In this document: positions 51,629 to 59,324 of the stretch, piece after piece
Position numbering within the stretch: position 1 is the stretch's first letter
Layout: every line of letters begins with the position of its first letter
Origin: Paenibacillus aestuarii
Lineage (GTDB): Bacteria > Bacillota > Bacilli > Paenibacillales > NBRC-103111
Reading direction: 5' to 3'
Assembly (NCBI RefSeq): GCF_027789125.1
Contig: NZ_JAQFVF010000002.1
Span: 124,001-188,000 of the forward strand
Length of the DNA stretch: 64,000 nt
Made by a program: the position numbers and the translations under genes
The notes under the pieces: model-generated
The model's database searches: none
The model's input: only the letters and a program-made list of their open reading frames with translations
What the model was told of the DNA's origin: nothing

Positions 51629-52809
51629 TGGAAGGATTGCGTCTTCGAATGACGATTTACCCGTTTTGCGAAAAATTCGGCCTTTCCACAGTGGCGCTTC
51701 GCGTTCAGGATCTGTTGAATTATACGATGATCGATCCGATGGTGCAGCGAAAGCTGAGCAATATGCAACGGCGCAAAATCTCGACCTATTTGCAGGAGCG
51801 AGAGCTTGATCATGTGTTCTTCGGCCCGGTCACACTGTCTTTAAGAGAAGTTCAACAGCTATCGAAAGGCGAAAATGAGTTTTTGCTGAAGCATGGCTCC
51901 AAGCTTAGCATTTTGGACGGTCAGCACCGGATTCTAGCCCTCGGCTACGTGAACGAGCAAATGCAGAAAGAAGTCAGACGGTATGAGAAGAAGCTGGCGC
52001 TATTGAAAATCAAGCAGCGTAAGTTCCCGGACGATGCCGAGCTGAAGCAAGAGGTTGAGGAAACGGAAGGCACAGTCAATCAGTTGGAAAGCCGCCGGCT
52101 TGACCTGATGGAAACGCAGCTTGCCGTGCAAATCTATATCGGCTTGACAGAGGAAGAAGAGCAGCAGCTGTTCGGCGATATTAACTCGAAAGTTCAGCTG
52201 GTTAGCAAAGAGCTCGGCCATTCTTTCGATTCGATCGATCCGCTTAATCTGGTCATCCAGCAAGTTGTTGATCACAACGTGTATTTGAAAGCCGCAGGCG
52301 TGGAGCGACGCAGCAATTTGACATCGTTCAACCGCAATTTTACCTGCTTCAGCTGGTTATATGCGATGGCGACGATGCTGTTCTCCGGCCGCATGCAGCC
52401 TTCGTATGAGCTGCAGCGCAAAATCCGTCAAGATCCGTCTACGTATGTGGAGATCTTGCATCAGTTCTTCAACACGGTACTGCCGATGATGCCGGAGCAG
52501 CCGGGCCTGGCGCAGTACACGTCCGCTAACCGTGTCGTTCAGGAAAGCATCGCGCTGTATGCGAACCGATTCTTGTTCCCGAATGGCCAGTATAATGAGG
52601 ACTGGACAGAGTCTTTGCAAATTCTCGACGGCTTTGACTGGTCGCATGACAATGAAGAGCTGATCTATGTTTTTGGTTCGCTGGATAATGGCAAAATCAA
52701 TCTGATCCACGAGAAATCACTGAAAAAGCATGTGAAACTTGTGCAGTTCTTCTTGGAGGGTACAGATGCGGCAAGCGCCGGCGAAGATGAAGTTGCTTCT
52801 CCTGCGTAA
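51628..52809 (+). CDS. DGQHR-domain protein, DndB-like (second of a pair)
   Basis: The 393-residue protein repeats the DndB layout: SILDGQHRILALGY (DGQHR at residues 97-101), a long charged coiled coil (about 106-160), then QLFGDINSKVQLVSKEL (about 180-196). The coiled coil is longer than in its neighbour. Outside these motifs the two proteins differ, so this is an old duplication or a fixed partnership, not a recent copy. It starts at the last base of the previous stop codon and is followed by a good terminator. The pair probably forms a hetero-complex (inference from overlap and shared architecture). Confidence 0.85.
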   Translation: MEGLRLRMTIYPFCEKFGLSTVALRVQDLLNYTMIDPMVQRKLSNMQRRKISTYLQERELDHVFFGPVTLSLREVQQLSKGENEFLLKHGSKLSILDGQHRILALGYVNEQMQKEVRRYEKKLALLKIKQRKFPDDAELKQEVEETEGTVNQLESRRLDLMETQLAVQIYIGLTEEEEQQLFGDINSKVQLVSKELGHSFDSIDPLNLVIQQVVDHNVYLKAAGVERRSNLTSFNRNFTCFSWLYAMATMLFSGRMQPSYELQRKIRQDPSTYVEILHQFFNTVLPMMPEQPGLAQYTSANRVVQESIALYANRFLFPNGQYNEDWTESLQILDGFDWSHDNEELIYVFGSLDNGKINLIHEKSLKKHVKLVQFFLEGTDAASAGEDEVASPA

Positions 52810-52828
52810 TATATACTCGATAGATTGG

Positions 52829-52876
52829 AAACCTTTCTCTCTCAACGAGCTTGTTGAGGGCAGAGAGGTTTTTTAT
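52829..52876 (+). terminator. Terminator of the DGQHR pair
   Basis: AAACCTTTCTCTCTCAAC and GTTGAGGGCAGAGAGG pair with an internal bulge, followed by six T. The rest of the gap to 53048 shows no other clear feature. Confidence 0.8.
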
Positions 52877-53048
52877 TTGTTCTAGTATTATCGGACTCGT
52901 CATGTTCATATTTATCCCAATTGATCACGTAGATGTCATTCATATTCCTTGGTTGCTAGAATATACGATTGTCTCGCAACATTCGTCCATATCAAAAGGA
53001 GAGTTATAGAATACTATATCGTATAAAGCTTGAAAGGAGGAATACACA

Positions 53049-53240
53049 ATGAGTTGCAGCGTATTCGCCACTTTGAACCGTATCGGTCTTGGCACAGTTA
53101 TCACTATTCACGCAGGTACTACTCCTAACCACACTGGTAGATTCCTTGGCATTGAAAATGGAAACGTCGTTCTTGCGGGTGCTAACGGAACAGTTTTCTT
53201 CTTCCCTATCAATAAAATTGACGTCATCCACATCCCGTAA
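53049..53240 (+). CDS. Small beta-rich protein of unknown function (63 aa)
   Basis: The gene has a strong site (AAAGGAGG 8 nt before ATG) and its own terminator. The product MSCSVFATLNRIGLGTVITI continues with HTGRFLGIENGNVVLAGANG and ends FFFPINKIDVIHIP. The alternating strands and the final hydrophobic IPI/PINxID strand suggest a small barrel, similar to DUF2642-like spore or Sm-like proteins. It has no signal peptide. An environmental or sporulation role is guesswork. It may be related to the protein at 806-1057. Confidence 0.65.
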   Translation: MSCSVFATLNRIGLGTVITIHAGTTPNHTGRFLGIENGNVVLAGANGTVFFFPINKIDVIHIP

Positions 53241-53263
53241 TGAACGATAATTGGGAAAAAGGA

Positions 53264-53298
53264 AAAACAAGCAAGCCTTTGGCTTGCTTGTTTTTTTG
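53264..53298 (+). terminator. Terminator of the 63-residue gene
   Basis: AAACAAGCAAGCC-TTT-GGCTTGCTTGTTT is a perfect stem followed by a T run. Confidence 0.9.
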
Positions 53299-53299
53299 T

Positions 53300-53458
53300 T
53301 TTTATGGTTCGCTCCGAGAAGCCGCAAGAACGCATAGCGCTCCATAGCCCCGCCACCTACCGAAATTGCAAGCGCGAGCAGTGCAGTTGACCTCGCCGCA
53401 CCCTTTACGCGCTTGGGTGTAACCGGGGGTCTATCAAATTTCATTTTTTAATTTTTAA
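53300..53458. other. Intergenic stretch, nothing recognised
   Basis: The stretch is GC-rich (about 53310-53430) and then strongly AT-rich. Long frames on the minus strand run through the terminator and the small gene without a ribosome site, so I do not call a gene here. Confidence 0.5.
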
Positions 53459-53471
53459 TTAAGCGCTTTAC
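53459..53471. promoter_or_regulatory. Catabolite-responsive (cre-like) element at the lacI promoter
   Basis: TTAAGCGCTTTAC overlaps the -35 of the lacI promoter. The core AAGCGCTTTA is shared with the site at 54644-54657, and both resemble CcpA cre boxes. Confidence 0.5.
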
Positions 53472-53495
53472 TATAGTTTGGGTGCTCTGTATAAT
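53467..53495 (+). promoter_or_regulatory. SigA promoter of the lacI-type gene
   Basis: TTTACT (53467-53472), a 17-nt spacer and TATAAT (53490-53495) place the transcript start just before the first operator. Confidence 0.75.
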
Positions 53496-53510
53496 AGAAT
53501 TCGTGAGGTA

Positions 53511-53526
53511 ATTAAACCGGTTTAAT
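53511..53526. promoter_or_regulatory. LacI-family operator 1
   Basis: ATTAAACCGGTTTAAT is a perfect 16-bp palindrome with the central CG step typical of LacI-family sites, about 10 nt after the expected transcript start. Confidence 0.75.
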
Positions 53527-53551
53527 GATCCGGTTTTTATAAAGCCTCATC

Positions 53552-53567
53552 ATTAAACCGGTTTAAT
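53552..53567. promoter_or_regulatory. LacI-family operator 2
   Basis: An identical ATTAAACCGGTTTAAT copy sits 41 bp centre-to-centre from the first, close to four helical turns, which suits cooperative binding or a small loop. Confidence 0.75.
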
Positions 53568-53600
53568 AGCAATAAGATTTCTATGAGAAGGAGGAATTTA

Positions 53601-54602
53601 TTGACTACCATCCAAGATGTTGCAAAATTAGCTGGTGTTTCTAAGGGGACGGTATCCAGTGTTTTTAGCAAGAAACGACCGATCAGCAAAGAAGTGACAG
53701 AGAGAGTGTTAACGATTGCCAAGGAGCTCGGGTACTATCCGAATCATGTGGCGCGCAGCTTGGCAATCAAGAAAACGATGATTGTCGGACTAAGGATGCC
53801 GCTCTCGAAAGACAGCTCCATGTCCGGGTTTGAGATTCAAATGATCAGCGGTGTCGTCAAAGAATGCTCGAAGCAAGGCTACCGGGTACTGCTGGATTCG
53901 CTGCCGGAGCTCGATGACGTAACACAATTCTCCATGGATCCCGTTGACGGTGTAATCATGCTGAATCCCCGCAAACACGATTCGCGCATTGCCAGATATA
54001 AGCAGACGGGTACGCCGCTTGTGCTTGTTGGTAGACCCGATCTACTGCATGAAGAGATCAGCTACGTTGACAATAACAACAAGGAGCTGGCTTATGAAGT
54101 AGGCCAGTATTTGCTGGAAACCGGACACACTTCGCTTTTATTTTTAAATGCTGCATCCGATATGACGGTGGCGCAGGACAGGGAAAGCGGGTTAACCGAA
54201 GCATTCCGGCAAAAAGGATTGTCGCTATCGCCCGATACAGTCATGAACTATTCCCGTCAACACCATACGAACGCATCCGACTATGGATATGAGTCGATCA
54301 TACATACCTATGGCAAGCTGCCCTATACCGCCGTAATCACCGATACGGATCGGGTTGCGCTTGGCGTACTGCGAGCGGCCAGAGAACTAGGCCTTGATAT
54401 CCCGGACAAACTTGCCGTCATTGCGTTGAGCAACGATGCCACACTAGCTCAAGAGACCACGCCAAGCCTGACGTCTGTCGAGCTTTCTGCGGAAGTTCTC
54501 GGGGCTGAAGCCGCCAAGATTTTATTGGAAATTATGCAAGATCCCACAAAAGTTCATCAGCGAATTGTCGATGCCAAGCTCGTATTTCGTGAGTCCTGTT
54601 AG
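53601..54602 (+). CDS. LacI-family transcriptional regulator
   Basis: The 333-residue protein starts at TTG 53601, 6 nt after GAAGGAGG; an ATG at 53583 lies upstream of the site. It has the LacI helix-turn-helix and hinge (TIQDVAKLAGVSKGTVSSVF, then GYYPNHVARSLA, about 1-60) and a sugar-binding core (VGLRMPL..., VVDNNN-type YVDNNNKELAYEVGQYLLET, DRVALGVLRAARELG). The twin operators directly upstream indicate autoregulation. It likely controls the sugar ABC genes downstream, and the inducer is probably the imported sugar or its product. Confidence 0.93.
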   Translation: MTTIQDVAKLAGVSKGTVSSVFSKKRPISKEVTERVLTIAKELGYYPNHVARSLAIKKTMIVGLRMPLSKDSSMSGFEIQMISGVVKECSKQGYRVLLDSLPELDDVTQFSMDPVDGVIMLNPRKHDSRIARYKQTGTPLVLVGRPDLLHEEISYVDNNNKELAYEVGQYLLETGHTSLLFLNAASDMTVAQDRESGLTEAFRQKGLSLSPDTVMNYSRQHHTNASDYGYESIIHTYGKLPYTAVITDTDRVALGVLRAARELGLDIPDKLAVIALSNDATLAQETTPSLTSVELSAEVLGAEAAKILLEIMQDPTKVHQRIVDAKLVFRESC

Positions 54603-54643
54603 TTATTAAAATAAATAGCCACTGCAACGCAGTGCACGAAAAA

Positions 54644-54657
54644 TGTAAGCGCTTTAT
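54644..54657. promoter_or_regulatory. Catabolite-responsive (cre-like) element before the binding-protein gene
   Basis: TGTAAGCGCTTTAT fits the cre consensus for CcpA and shares AAGCGCTTTA with the lacI promoter. It sits about 65 nt before the ATG of the sugar-binding protein. Confidence 0.6.
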
Positions 54658-54722
54658 TAATGTTTTGTAAACATGCCAACAACAACATTTACTTTTTCGA
54701 AGATAATGGAGGTTACCAACGC

Positions 54723-56156
54723 ATGAAGAAGAAACTTTTAAACAGTGTAGTGGCGGTGACATTAGTAGCAGGTGTACTAGCAGGTTGTTCAGACGGAGGA
54801 TCCGGATCGGCATCAAACCAAGGCTCCGCCACTGCTCCTGCTGATCAGGCGAAAGGCGCGAACAAAGAAGAACGTACGCTCAACATGATGACCGGCGTCG
54901 TCGGCGGTAAAACACCGGAAGAGAACACACAGTTCGAGAAAGAGATCGAGCGTCTGACAGGCATTAAGGCGAAGATTAACAAGCCTGCGTCCGATTACGA
55001 TCAAAAATTGCTGGCAGCGATCGCCGGCGGCGAGAAGTTCGACCTGCTGCAGGTCAGCAAGGACATGATGAACAAATTGATCGCGCAAGGCGTTCTGACA
55101 CCGTTGACAGATCAAGTGAAAGGATCCAAAACATTGTCGGATCCTAATGTGCTCCCAACGCAGGAATGGGATCAGTTGAAAACGAAAGACGGCAAAATCT
55201 ACGGCGTATTCACGAAATTCCAAGGCGGAACGATGCCGATCATCCGTGAAGACTGGCTGAAAAAGTTGAACCTGCAAGAGCCGAAGACGCTGGACGATTA
55301 CTACAACGTCATGAAAGCTTTCACCGAACAGGATCCGGACGGCAACGGCAAGAAGGACACGTACGGATTGTCGACGGCAGGTCTCAATGACGTGCAAGGA
55401 TTTTTCGCTGCCGCCGGTTTGAAACAGCGTTATGTGGAGAAGGATGGCAAGCTGGACGTTCCTTACTCGACAGATGCGGCGATTCCGGTGTACGAGTGGC
55501 TGAACAAGCTTTATAAAGAAGGCATTCTGGATCCGAACTTTGCGACGAATGACACTGGCAAAATGCGCAACGCGTTCCTGGCGGACCGTGTCGGCATCAT
55601 TACGTATTGGGATGCATGGGTCGGATTGCTGAACAACGCCAGACTGCAACAAGATCCAAATACGAAGTTCGAAGCTAAAGGACTTCCAGGCGTTACAGAT
55701 CCAAGCGGTAAAAACATGCTGCGTCGTGGAGATCCAGACGTATGGGTTATTCCAGTGAATGCCGAGCATCCGAAAACAGCGTTTGAGTTTATCGAATGGT
55801 GGCATACTCAACCGGGTATTACACTGGGCAGCCTTGGTATTAAAGATCAAGACTACACAGAAAAAGACGGCAAATATGAATTGACGCAAGCGGGTAAAGA
55901 GCATGCTTCCGACCACGGGGTGCCTTTCTGGTACAACAAGAGCGTTCAACCGGCCTTCCCGAAACTGAAAGGTGTTCAAGAGGCGCAGGATCTTGTCATG
56001 AAATATGCAACCGTAGAGCTGACGCCTCCGAACTGGGCAGATGCCGAGAAAATCATTAACGAATACTCCTTCAAGGCGATTCTTGGCGAAATGCCTGCGG
56101 CTGATGCTGTGAAAAAAATGCGTGAGCAATTAAAGGCGAAGAAATTGATCGATTAG
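54723..56156 (+). CDS. Extracellular solute-binding lipoprotein (sugar ABC, family 1)
   Basis: The 477-residue protein starts at ATG 54723 (ATGGAGG upstream) with a lipoprotein signal (lipobox LAGC, Cys at about residue 22), a low-complexity linker and a family 1 binding fold (QKLLAAIAGGEKFDLLQVSK, DGKIYGVFTKFQGGTMPIIR, DPDGNGKKDTYGLSTAG). The DGNGKxDTYG segment is common in Lpl-type oligosaccharide binders of Paenibacillus. The ligand cannot be named; neighbouring enzymes suggest a mannose-type or related oligosaccharide. A hairpin after the gene may limit read-through into the permeases. Confidence 0.92.
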   Translation: MKKKLLNSVVAVTLVAGVLAGCSDGGSGSASNQGSATAPADQAKGANKEERTLNMMTGVVGGKTPEENTQFEKEIERLTGIKAKINKPASDYDQKLLAAIAGGEKFDLLQVSKDMMNKLIAQGVLTPLTDQVKGSKTLSDPNVLPTQEWDQLKTKDGKIYGVFTKFQGGTMPIIREDWLKKLNLQEPKTLDDYYNVMKAFTEQDPDGNGKKDTYGLSTAGLNDVQGFFAAAGLKQRYVEKDGKLDVPYSTDAAIPVYEWLNKLYKEGILDPNFATNDTGKMRNAFLADRVGIITYWDAWVGLLNNARLQQDPNTKFEAKGLPGVTDPSGKNMLRRGDPDVWVIPVNAEHPKTAFEFIEWWHTQPGITLGSLGIKDQDYTEKDGKYELTQAGKEHASDHGVPFWYNKSVQPAFPKLKGVQEAQDLVMKYATVELTPPNWADAEKIINEYSFKAILGEMPAADAVKKMREQLKAKKLID

Positions 56157-56165
56157 TTTGATTTG

Positions 56166-56200
56166 GAGGGGGAGTCGTGCGGCAACAATCACTCCCTCTC
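56166..56200 (+). terminator. Partial terminator between binding protein and permeases
   Basis: GAGGGGGAGT and ACTCCCTCTC form an imperfect hairpin without a T run. It fits the usual higher expression of the binding protein. Confidence 0.5.
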
Positions 56201-56236
56201 TTCCATTCTATTAACTGGTAAGGCGGTGACCATGGG

Positions 56237-57112
56237 TTGAAAGCTATTTGGAAGTTCAAATCGTTATATATCATGATACTGCCCATTATGGCCTGGTTCT
56301 GTTTATTTTCCTATTATCCATTGGTGCGAGGAATTGTCATCAGCTTTCAGGATTTTCGTCTCATCGGCAATAAGCCCTTTGTCGGGTTTCAAAATTACCA
56401 GACCGTATTGACAGACTCCACGTTCTGGGACGCTTTTGCCAACACACTGATTATCGGCAGCGGCATACTCGTCATCGGGTTCATCATGCCGATTGTGCTT
56501 GCTCTGTCATTAAGCGAAGTTTTCCAGACATGGTTTAAAAAGCTTACGCAAACGATCGTGTATCTCCCGCATTTATTTTCGTGGGTTGTCGTTGGCGGTA
56601 TGTGGATTATGCTGCTTGCCCCCGATACAGGGATTGTCAATCAACTGCTGCACGCGCTCGGCCAAGAGAAGCCGATCAATTTCATGTCCGACTCGTCCTT
56701 TGCTCGTCCAGTTATCGTTTTTTCCTACGTTTGGAAGGAAATGGGTTATTACTGTATTTTGTACTTGGCCACAATTGTCTCCATTAATCCTTCACTCTAT
56801 GAGGCGGCCAGAATCGATGGAGCAAGCCGTTGGCAATTAGTCCGCTATGTCACGATTCCGCATTTGTACAGCACCATGAAGGTCGTTATTATGCTGAACG
56901 TGCTGGGCATTTTGCGAATTTTCGATCAAATTGTCGCGATGCGAAACGGCGCTATTGCCCCCAAAGTGGATGTGCTCATGATGTACACGTTTCAAAAAGG
57001 GATTTTGGAGTTTAAAGTCGGTCCAGCGACGGCAGCAGGCTTTCTGCTCATTATTGCCACACTGGTCATTACGTTCGCGGTAAGACTGTTAATCCGATAC
57101 GACGAGGGGTGA
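56237..57112 (+). CDS. Sugar ABC transporter permease (LplB-type)
   Basis: The 291-residue protein starts at TTG 56237 after GGCGGTGACC; an ATG at 56232 hits a stop at once. It has six hydrophobic segments and the permease coupling loop EAARIDGASRWQLVRYVTIP. It resembles the LplB/MalF-like half of a carbohydrate importer. It pairs with the LplC-type gene that follows by 10 nt. No ATPase gene is in the locus, so it probably uses the shared MsmX-type ATPase, as B. subtilis Lpl-type systems do. Confidence 0.9.
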   Translation: MKAIWKFKSLYIMILPIMAWFCLFSYYPLVRGIVISFQDFRLIGNKPFVGFQNYQTVLTDSTFWDAFANTLIIGSGILVIGFIMPIVLALSLSEVFQTWFKKLTQTIVYLPHLFSWVVVGGMWIMLLAPDTGIVNQLLHALGQEKPINFMSDSSFARPVIVFSYVWKEMGYYCILYLATIVSINPSLYEAARIDGASRWQLVRYVTIPHLYSTMKVVIMLNVLGILRIFDQIVAMRNGAIAPKVDVLMMYTFQKGILEFKVGPATAAGFLLIIATLVITFAVRLLIRYDEG

Positions 57113-57122
57113 AGCGGCTCAC

Positions 57123-57989
57123 ATGAATACGTTACAAAAGCCCAGCTTGGGCGGCCGGATTTTTGATGTGGTGAACATCATCTTTTTGCTTGTGTTGGTT
57201 GCAACCATGATCATTCCGCTATTGAATACATTTGCGCTGGCATTCTCAACCAATTTCAATTCGATGCAGCCGGGCATTGTGCTCTGGCCTAAGCCATTCA
57301 GTATCGAAGGCTTCTCGACGGTCTGGAACCGTATGCAGTTATATCTTCCTTTTCAAAACAATATCATCGTTACGCTTGTCGGTACGCTCGCGCATGTCAT
57401 TCTCAGCGCAATGGCCGGTTATGTGCTTGTGCAAAAAGGCCTACCTGGCAAAAAGATGATTGTTTCCTTGATCTTATTAACGATGACGATCCCAGCGGAG
57501 TCGATTATGATTCCTCTTTATGTAATCAATAAAGAGTTTGGCTTGTTGAATTCTTTGACATCACTGATTAACTATGGGCTTGTTTCGGGCTTTAGCGTGC
57601 TGCTAATGCGCAACTTCTTTGAAACGGTGCCGGTGGAGATGAATGAATCGGCACGTATTGACGGCGCCGGCGATTTCCGCATTTTCTTCACGATGTATCT
57701 GCCTCTCGCCAGAGCAGGCCTTGCCACCATAACCTTATTTGAATTTGTATCCCGTTGGAATCAATTTATGCCGGCGCTGTTGTACATTAATAATCATGCC
57801 AAATATACGCTGCAAATTGCGCTTAAAGCGTTGATTATCGATACGGACGCCACCTCGAGCACGTTTATGATTACGACCAATGTCCGGATGGCCGGTATCG
57901 TGATAGCCTTGCTTCCGCTGATTATCATTTATCCTTATGTGCAAAAATATTTTGTCAAAGGCATCATGGTCGGCGCCAACAAAGAGTAG
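57123..57989 (+). CDS. Carbohydrate ABC transporter permease (LplC-type)
   Basis: The 288-residue protein has six membrane segments and the coupling loop ESARIDGAGDFRIFFTMYLP, with NTFALAFSTNFNSMQPG in the N-terminal extracellular part and an end VQKYFVKGIMVGANKE. It is the second membrane half (LplC/MalG-like) of the importer. The sequence upstream of its ATG gives a weak GAAGCGG-like site. It is followed by the PHP-type enzyme 42 nt downstream. Confidence 0.92.
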   Translation: MNTLQKPSLGGRIFDVVNIIFLLVLVATMIIPLLNTFALAFSTNFNSMQPGIVLWPKPFSIEGFSTVWNRMQLYLPFQNNIIVTLVGTLAHVILSAMAGYVLVQKGLPGKKMIVSLILLTMTIPAESIMIPLYVINKEFGLLNSLTSLINYGLVSGFSVLLMRNFFETVPVEMNESARIDGAGDFRIFFTMYLPLARAGLATITLFEFVSRWNQFMPALLYINNHAKYTLQIALKALIIDTDATSSTFMITTNVRMAGIVIALLPLIIIYPYVQKYFVKGIMVGANKE

Positions 57990-58031
57990 CCTCGCCCACC
58001 TATACACAAGCCGAAGGGAGAACAGCAGTAA

Positions 58032-59312
58032 ATGATGAACAGAGAGAAAAATGTTATTACAGCGGTATTCCAACGCCTCATCGAGCATAAAGAGCAGAGC
58101 ACTTATATTGAAGTGCCGTTCGAAATGCCGGAGCGTGTGGAGAACCTTCATATCATGTATGAGGTTGAATCTCATGGCGAAGGAAAGGCCGTGATCGACC
58201 TCGGTGTCAGGGATGGACGGCGGCTTCGAGGATGGAGCGGAGGGGCCCGAAGCGAATTTGTCATCGGGCTTGAGCAAGCGACGCCAGGATATATTCCGGG
58301 CGAGTTGGCACCTGGCTCGTGGGCTGTCGTCCACAACGCCTACAAAGTGCCGAAGGAAGGTTGCACCGTCACGGTGACGGCAACTTTTCAATTGATGGCG
58401 CCCCGCTGGCTCAAGGGTGATCTGCATACGCACAGCGTGCATAGCGACGGCACGCACACGCTGGAGGAGAATGCAGCCATTATGGAGGAGCTTGGCTGCG
58501 ACTTCATCGCGATGACCGATCATAACGCGGTCAGCCAGAACTTGATGTATCCCCGCAACAAGAACGTTGTCATGATTCCGGGGATGGAGTTCACGACGAA
58601 CTTCGGGCACAGCAATTTCCTCGGTGTGGCGGACCCTTGCGACGACTTCCGCGTGGCGAACGAAGGCGATGTCCATGAGCGCATCCGCATGGCGCGTGAA
58701 CGCGGAGCCAAGATTGTGCTGAACCATCCACACTGTGACTGGTGCCCTTGGGAGTGGACCTTCCAGGTGGACCATGATTGGGTGGAGGTGTGGAACGGGC
58801 CTTTTACAGAGCGCAACGTTCGCGCTTGCCAGTGGTGGCACGAGCAGCTGGTGGCTGGGCGCAAGCTCGTGGCTGTCGGCGGCAGTGATGTGCATCGGCC
58901 GGATCCGTTCGTCAAGCATGCGATGCCGTGCACCTGGGTGCTGGCGGAGACGAAGACGGCCGCAGGCATTTTGAACGGGATCGGACAAGGGCGAGTGTTC
59001 ATTACGTATTCGCCGGAAGGACCGTTCATGGAGCTGACATGCGGTGTGTACATGATGGGAGATACGGTCCTGGCATCGGCGGAAAGCACGCCTGTGAAGC
59101 TGCATGTTGAACATTTGCAAGCCGGCGATCAAGTGAAATTGATCAGCAATCTCGGCGTGGAGCGCGAAATCAAGGTGACGAACGAGTCTACGCTTGATAT
59201 CGAAGCGGATTCGGCAAACCGTCTGTTCTACAGGGCGGAAGTATGGCGGCGTTTTGCATCGGCTGATCAGCCATTGCTGGCAGGGTTGACTAATCCGATT
59301 TATATCAGGTAA
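58032..59312 (+). CDS. CehA/McbA-family metallohydrolase (PHP domain)
   Basis: The 426-residue protein has an N-terminal beta domain (about 1-125) and a PHP domain with GDLHTHSVHSDGTHTLEENA (two His and Asp metal ligands, about residues 132-151), FIAMTDHNAVS, NVVMIPGMEFTTNFGHSN, HPHCD and GGSDVHRP. The CehA/McbA type hydrolyses esters or carbamates; PHP domains act as metal phosphoesterases or hydrolases. In this sugar locus it may remove a substituent from the imported sugar. AAGGGAGAAC lies before ATG. Substrate unknown. Confidence 0.85.
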   Translation: MMNREKNVITAVFQRLIEHKEQSTYIEVPFEMPERVENLHIMYEVESHGEGKAVIDLGVRDGRRLRGWSGGARSEFVIGLEQATPGYIPGELAPGSWAVVHNAYKVPKEGCTVTVTATFQLMAPRWLKGDLHTHSVHSDGTHTLEENAAIMEELGCDFIAMTDHNAVSQNLMYPRNKNVVMIPGMEFTTNFGHSNFLGVADPCDDFRVANEGDVHERIRMARERGAKIVLNHPHCDWCPWEWTFQVDHDWVEVWNGPFTERNVRACQWWHEQLVAGRKLVAVGGSDVHRPDPFVKHAMPCTWVLAETKTAAGILNGIGQGRVFITYSPEGPFMELTCGVYMMGDTVLASAESTPVKLHVEHLQAGDQVKLISNLGVEREIKVTNESTLDIEADSANRLFYRAEVWRRFASADQPLLAGLTNPIYIR

Positions 59313-59324
59313 GGGGACAGAAGG

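Noticed and set aside
50492..52809. Complete Dnd phosphorothioation island
   Set aside because: No dndA, dndC, dndD, dndE or restriction genes are present in the surrounding sequence, so only DndB-like proteins can be claimed.
53004..53444. 146-residue frame on the minus strand opposite the 63-residue gene
   Set aside because: It has no ribosome site and runs through a perfect terminator hairpin and the whole opposite-strand gene, which has good signals.
54813..56129. 438-residue frame on the minus strand opposite the sugar-binding protein gene
   Set aside because: The plus-strand gene has lipoprotein and binding-protein motifs. The minus frame is a composition shadow with no motif and no ribosome site.
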